This document shows, piece after piece, positions 39,460 through 40,959 of a stretch of 40,959 nt of DNA. The DNA is taken from assembly GCA_030425045.1 (NCBI GenBank), contig JAUHVL010000029.1, positions 1 through 40,959 of the forward strand. The letters are read 5' to 3'. The first letter of the stretch is position 1. Every line of letters begins with the position of its first letter. The position numbers were made by a program, and so were the translations under genes. The notes beneath the pieces are model-generated. The model was not told the DNA's origin. It ran no database searches and was given only the letters and a program-made list of their open reading frames with translations. This DNA comes from a bacterium. GTDB taxonomy: Bacteria; Bdellovibrionota; Bacteriovoracia; Bacteriovoracales; Bacteriovoracaceae.

Positions 39460-40959
39460 TTGGCTAAGAAGAAAGTAACAAAAAAAGCTGCCAAAAAGAC
39501 CACGAAGTCGACGGCAAAAAAAACGGCCAAAAAAACTGCTAAAAAAACAGCAAAGAAAACGGCCAAAAAAACCAAAAAGAAAGCTACCAAGCGGGATCTC
39601 GGCGATTACAACTTAGTCGTTGTGGAGTCACCTTCTAAGGCAAAAACAATTAAGAAGTATCTTGGTAAGGGTTATCAAGTGGTGGCCTCAAATGGCCATA
39701 TTAAAGATCTTCCTAAGTCTAAATTGGGAATCGATCTAGATAATAATTTTTCGATCGACTTGGTTCCTATCACTGGAAAGAAAGATAAGATCGAACGAAT
39801 CCAAGAATTAGCTAAAGACGCACAGCAAATTTATCTGGCGCCAGATATGGACCGCGAAGGTGAGGCGATCGCTCACCATTTGGCCCAAGAAATTGGGAAA
39901 AAAGCGAAGATTCATCGCGTTGTCTTTAACGCTGTTACAAAAAAGGCGGTTAATGAGGCGATTGAAAATCCAACTGTTCTTAATAAAGAGATGTACGAGT
40001 CTCAACAAACAAGAAGAATTCTTGATCGTCTTGTAGGCTATAAAATTTCTCCTATTTTATGGGATAAGGTTCAGCGTGGGATTTCTGCTGGTCGTGTTCA
40101 GTCTGTTGCACTGAGAGTCATCGTTGAAAGGGAAGAAGAGATTAAGGCTTTTGTTCCAGAGAGATGGTTTTCAATCAATGGTCAGATGGAAAAAGATAAA
40201 AACCCATTTGAGTTTAAATATTACGGGGAACAAGCGACTAAAAAAACAGAGTTAAATGAAGAAGACTTTGTTAATACCATTCTTTCTGATGTGAAAGGAA
40301 AAGACTTCAACGTCACCGATGTAAAAAAACGTGAAAGAAAGCAAAACCCAACTCCTCCTTTTACAACGTCAAAGTTACAGCAAGAGGCGGCTCATAAATT
40401 AGGTTTTACCGCTAAGAAAACGATGATGGTGGCGCAGAAACTCTATGAAGGGATTCAATTACGTGACCATGGAATGCAGGGTTTAATCACTTATATGAGA
40501 ACAGACTCGGTGAGAACGGCTCCAGAAGCGCTAGGAGAGTTGCGAGAGTTTATTAGTGGTAAATACGGTAAAGATTTTTTACCTGAACAAGAAATTGTTT
40601 ATAAGAAAAAAGGCTCGAGTAAAGTTCAAGATGCTCACGAGGCCATCAGACCGACAAGTTTGGTGTTTACACCAGATGAAGTGAGAGGGGATTTAGAGCC
40701 TGATCAGCAAAAACTTTATGAGTTGATTTGGAATAAATATATTTCTTCTCAAATGACTCAAGCAATTATTGATCAAACGACCATTACCTTTGAATGCGAG
40801 GGGCATTTCTTTAGAGCTAATGGATCGATTATTAAATTCCCTGGTTTTAGAACAGTCTTTTTAGAAGCTGCTGCTGAAAAGCGCTCGAAGAAAGGTGGAG
40901 ATGATGAAGAAGAAATGGATGTAAAGAAAGGTCTTCTTCCTGAAATTGCTGTTGGAGAA
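39460..40959 (+). CDS. topA: DNA topoisomerase I, N-terminal 500 residues (runs off the window)
   Basis: Type IA topoisomerase that relaxes negative supercoils. The start is TTG at 39460, with AGGAGG 5 nt upstream. The Toprim domain begins at about residue 50 (LVVVESPSKAKTIKKYLG), with SNGHIKDLPKS and the acidic PDMDREGEAIAHH. SAGRVQSVALR follows, and the active-site Tyr345 is in ITYMRTDS. The frame stays open to the window end. Unusually, residues 2-45 are a lysine-rich tail (22 Lys of 44) with five tandem AKKT repeats, like histone H1 tails, at the N-terminus. The gene lies 63 bp after the LysM gene. Confidence 0.95.
   Translation, partial: MAKKKVTKKAAKKTTKSTAKKTAKKTAKKTAKKTAKKTKKKATKRDLGDYNLVVVESPSKAKTIKKYLGKGYQVVASNGHIKDLPKSKLGIDLDNNFSIDLVPITGKKDKIERIQELAKDAQQIYLAPDMDREGEAIAHHLAQEIGKKAKIHRVVFNAVTKKAVNEAIENPTVLNKEMYESQQTRRILDRLVGYKISPILWDKVQRGISAGRVQSVALRVIVEREEEIKAFVPERWFSINGQMEKDKNPFEFKYYGEQATKKTELNEEDFVNTILSDVKGKDFNVTDVKKRERKQNPTPPFTTSKLQQEAAHKLGFTAKKTMMVAQKLYEGIQLRDHGMQGLITYMRTDSVRTAPEALGELREFISGKYGKDFLPEQEIVYKKKGSSKVQDAHEAIRPTSLVFTPDEVRGDLEPDQQKLYELIWNKYISSQMTQAIIDQTTITFECEGHFFRANGSIIKFPGFRTVFLEAAAEKRSKKGGDDEEEMDVKKGLLPEIAVGE

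Overview
The window is a compact, AT-rich piece of a bacterial chromosome. No rRNA, tRNA, phage, transposase or CRISPR array was seen. Gene density is very high, with ATGA-type overlaps inside operons and several tail-to-tail gene pairs that overlap at their 3' ends. The gene content (class 2 AdoMet decarboxylase, twitch-type radical SAM proteins, many small envelope lipoproteins, a LysM protein next to topA) and base composition suggest a Bdellovibrionota/Bacteriovoracia-like organism, but this is an inference without a database search.

Region by region: 1-847 holds the 3' end of pyrE and a tightly coupled DUF4442 hotdog protein. 828-5580 is a type II fatty-acid/polyketide-like set: lysophospholipid-type acyltransferase, FabG-like reductase, ketosynthase, acyl carrier protein, two hotdog dehydratases (one on the opposite strand and one that appears to start at CTG) and a membrane fatty-acid hydroxylase. 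It resembles a reduced aryl-polyene cluster. 5732-8467 has gltA with a terminator, a secreted protein preceded by repeated TGCCAC half-sites, and xthA.

8555-15496 is the most unusual block. Three membrane-anchored SGNH-fold proteins alternate with two twitch-type radical SAM enzymes. It is followed by exported proteins (a 542-residue protein that may be TULIP-like, a small secreted protein, and a two-lobed aspartic protease made of two DTG domains).

18820-21061 is a polyamine operon (eukaryotic-type AdoMet decarboxylase, spermidine synthase, EVE protein). 21044-24887 has a pyroglutamyl-peptidase-like protein, an ENPP-type lipoprotein phosphodiesterase, a CDF cation transporter and an alpha/beta hydrolase.

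24842-30514 is a zinc regulon. A Zur-type Fur repressor diverges from a six-gene operon (His-rich exported protein, lipoprotein, outer-membrane barrel, ZnuA, ZnuC, ZnuB), and a MerC-like membrane protein converges on zur. Three near-identical palindromes with the core GCAA-N5-TTGC sit at exactly the positions expected of operators.

30654-34807 has an Arg/Pro-rich cytoplasmic protein, a Ste24-type protease, a glyoxalase II, a Bcp peroxiredoxin and an exported EEP-fold phosphohydrolase. 34808-35338 has no gene but carries two tandem copies of a roughly 150-nt structured element bounded by inverted repeats. 35339-40959 has a COG0731-type radical SAM protein with DUF4911, a TPR lipoprotein, a large LysM protein and the 5' part of topA, whose product starts with a lysine-rich histone-H1-like tail.
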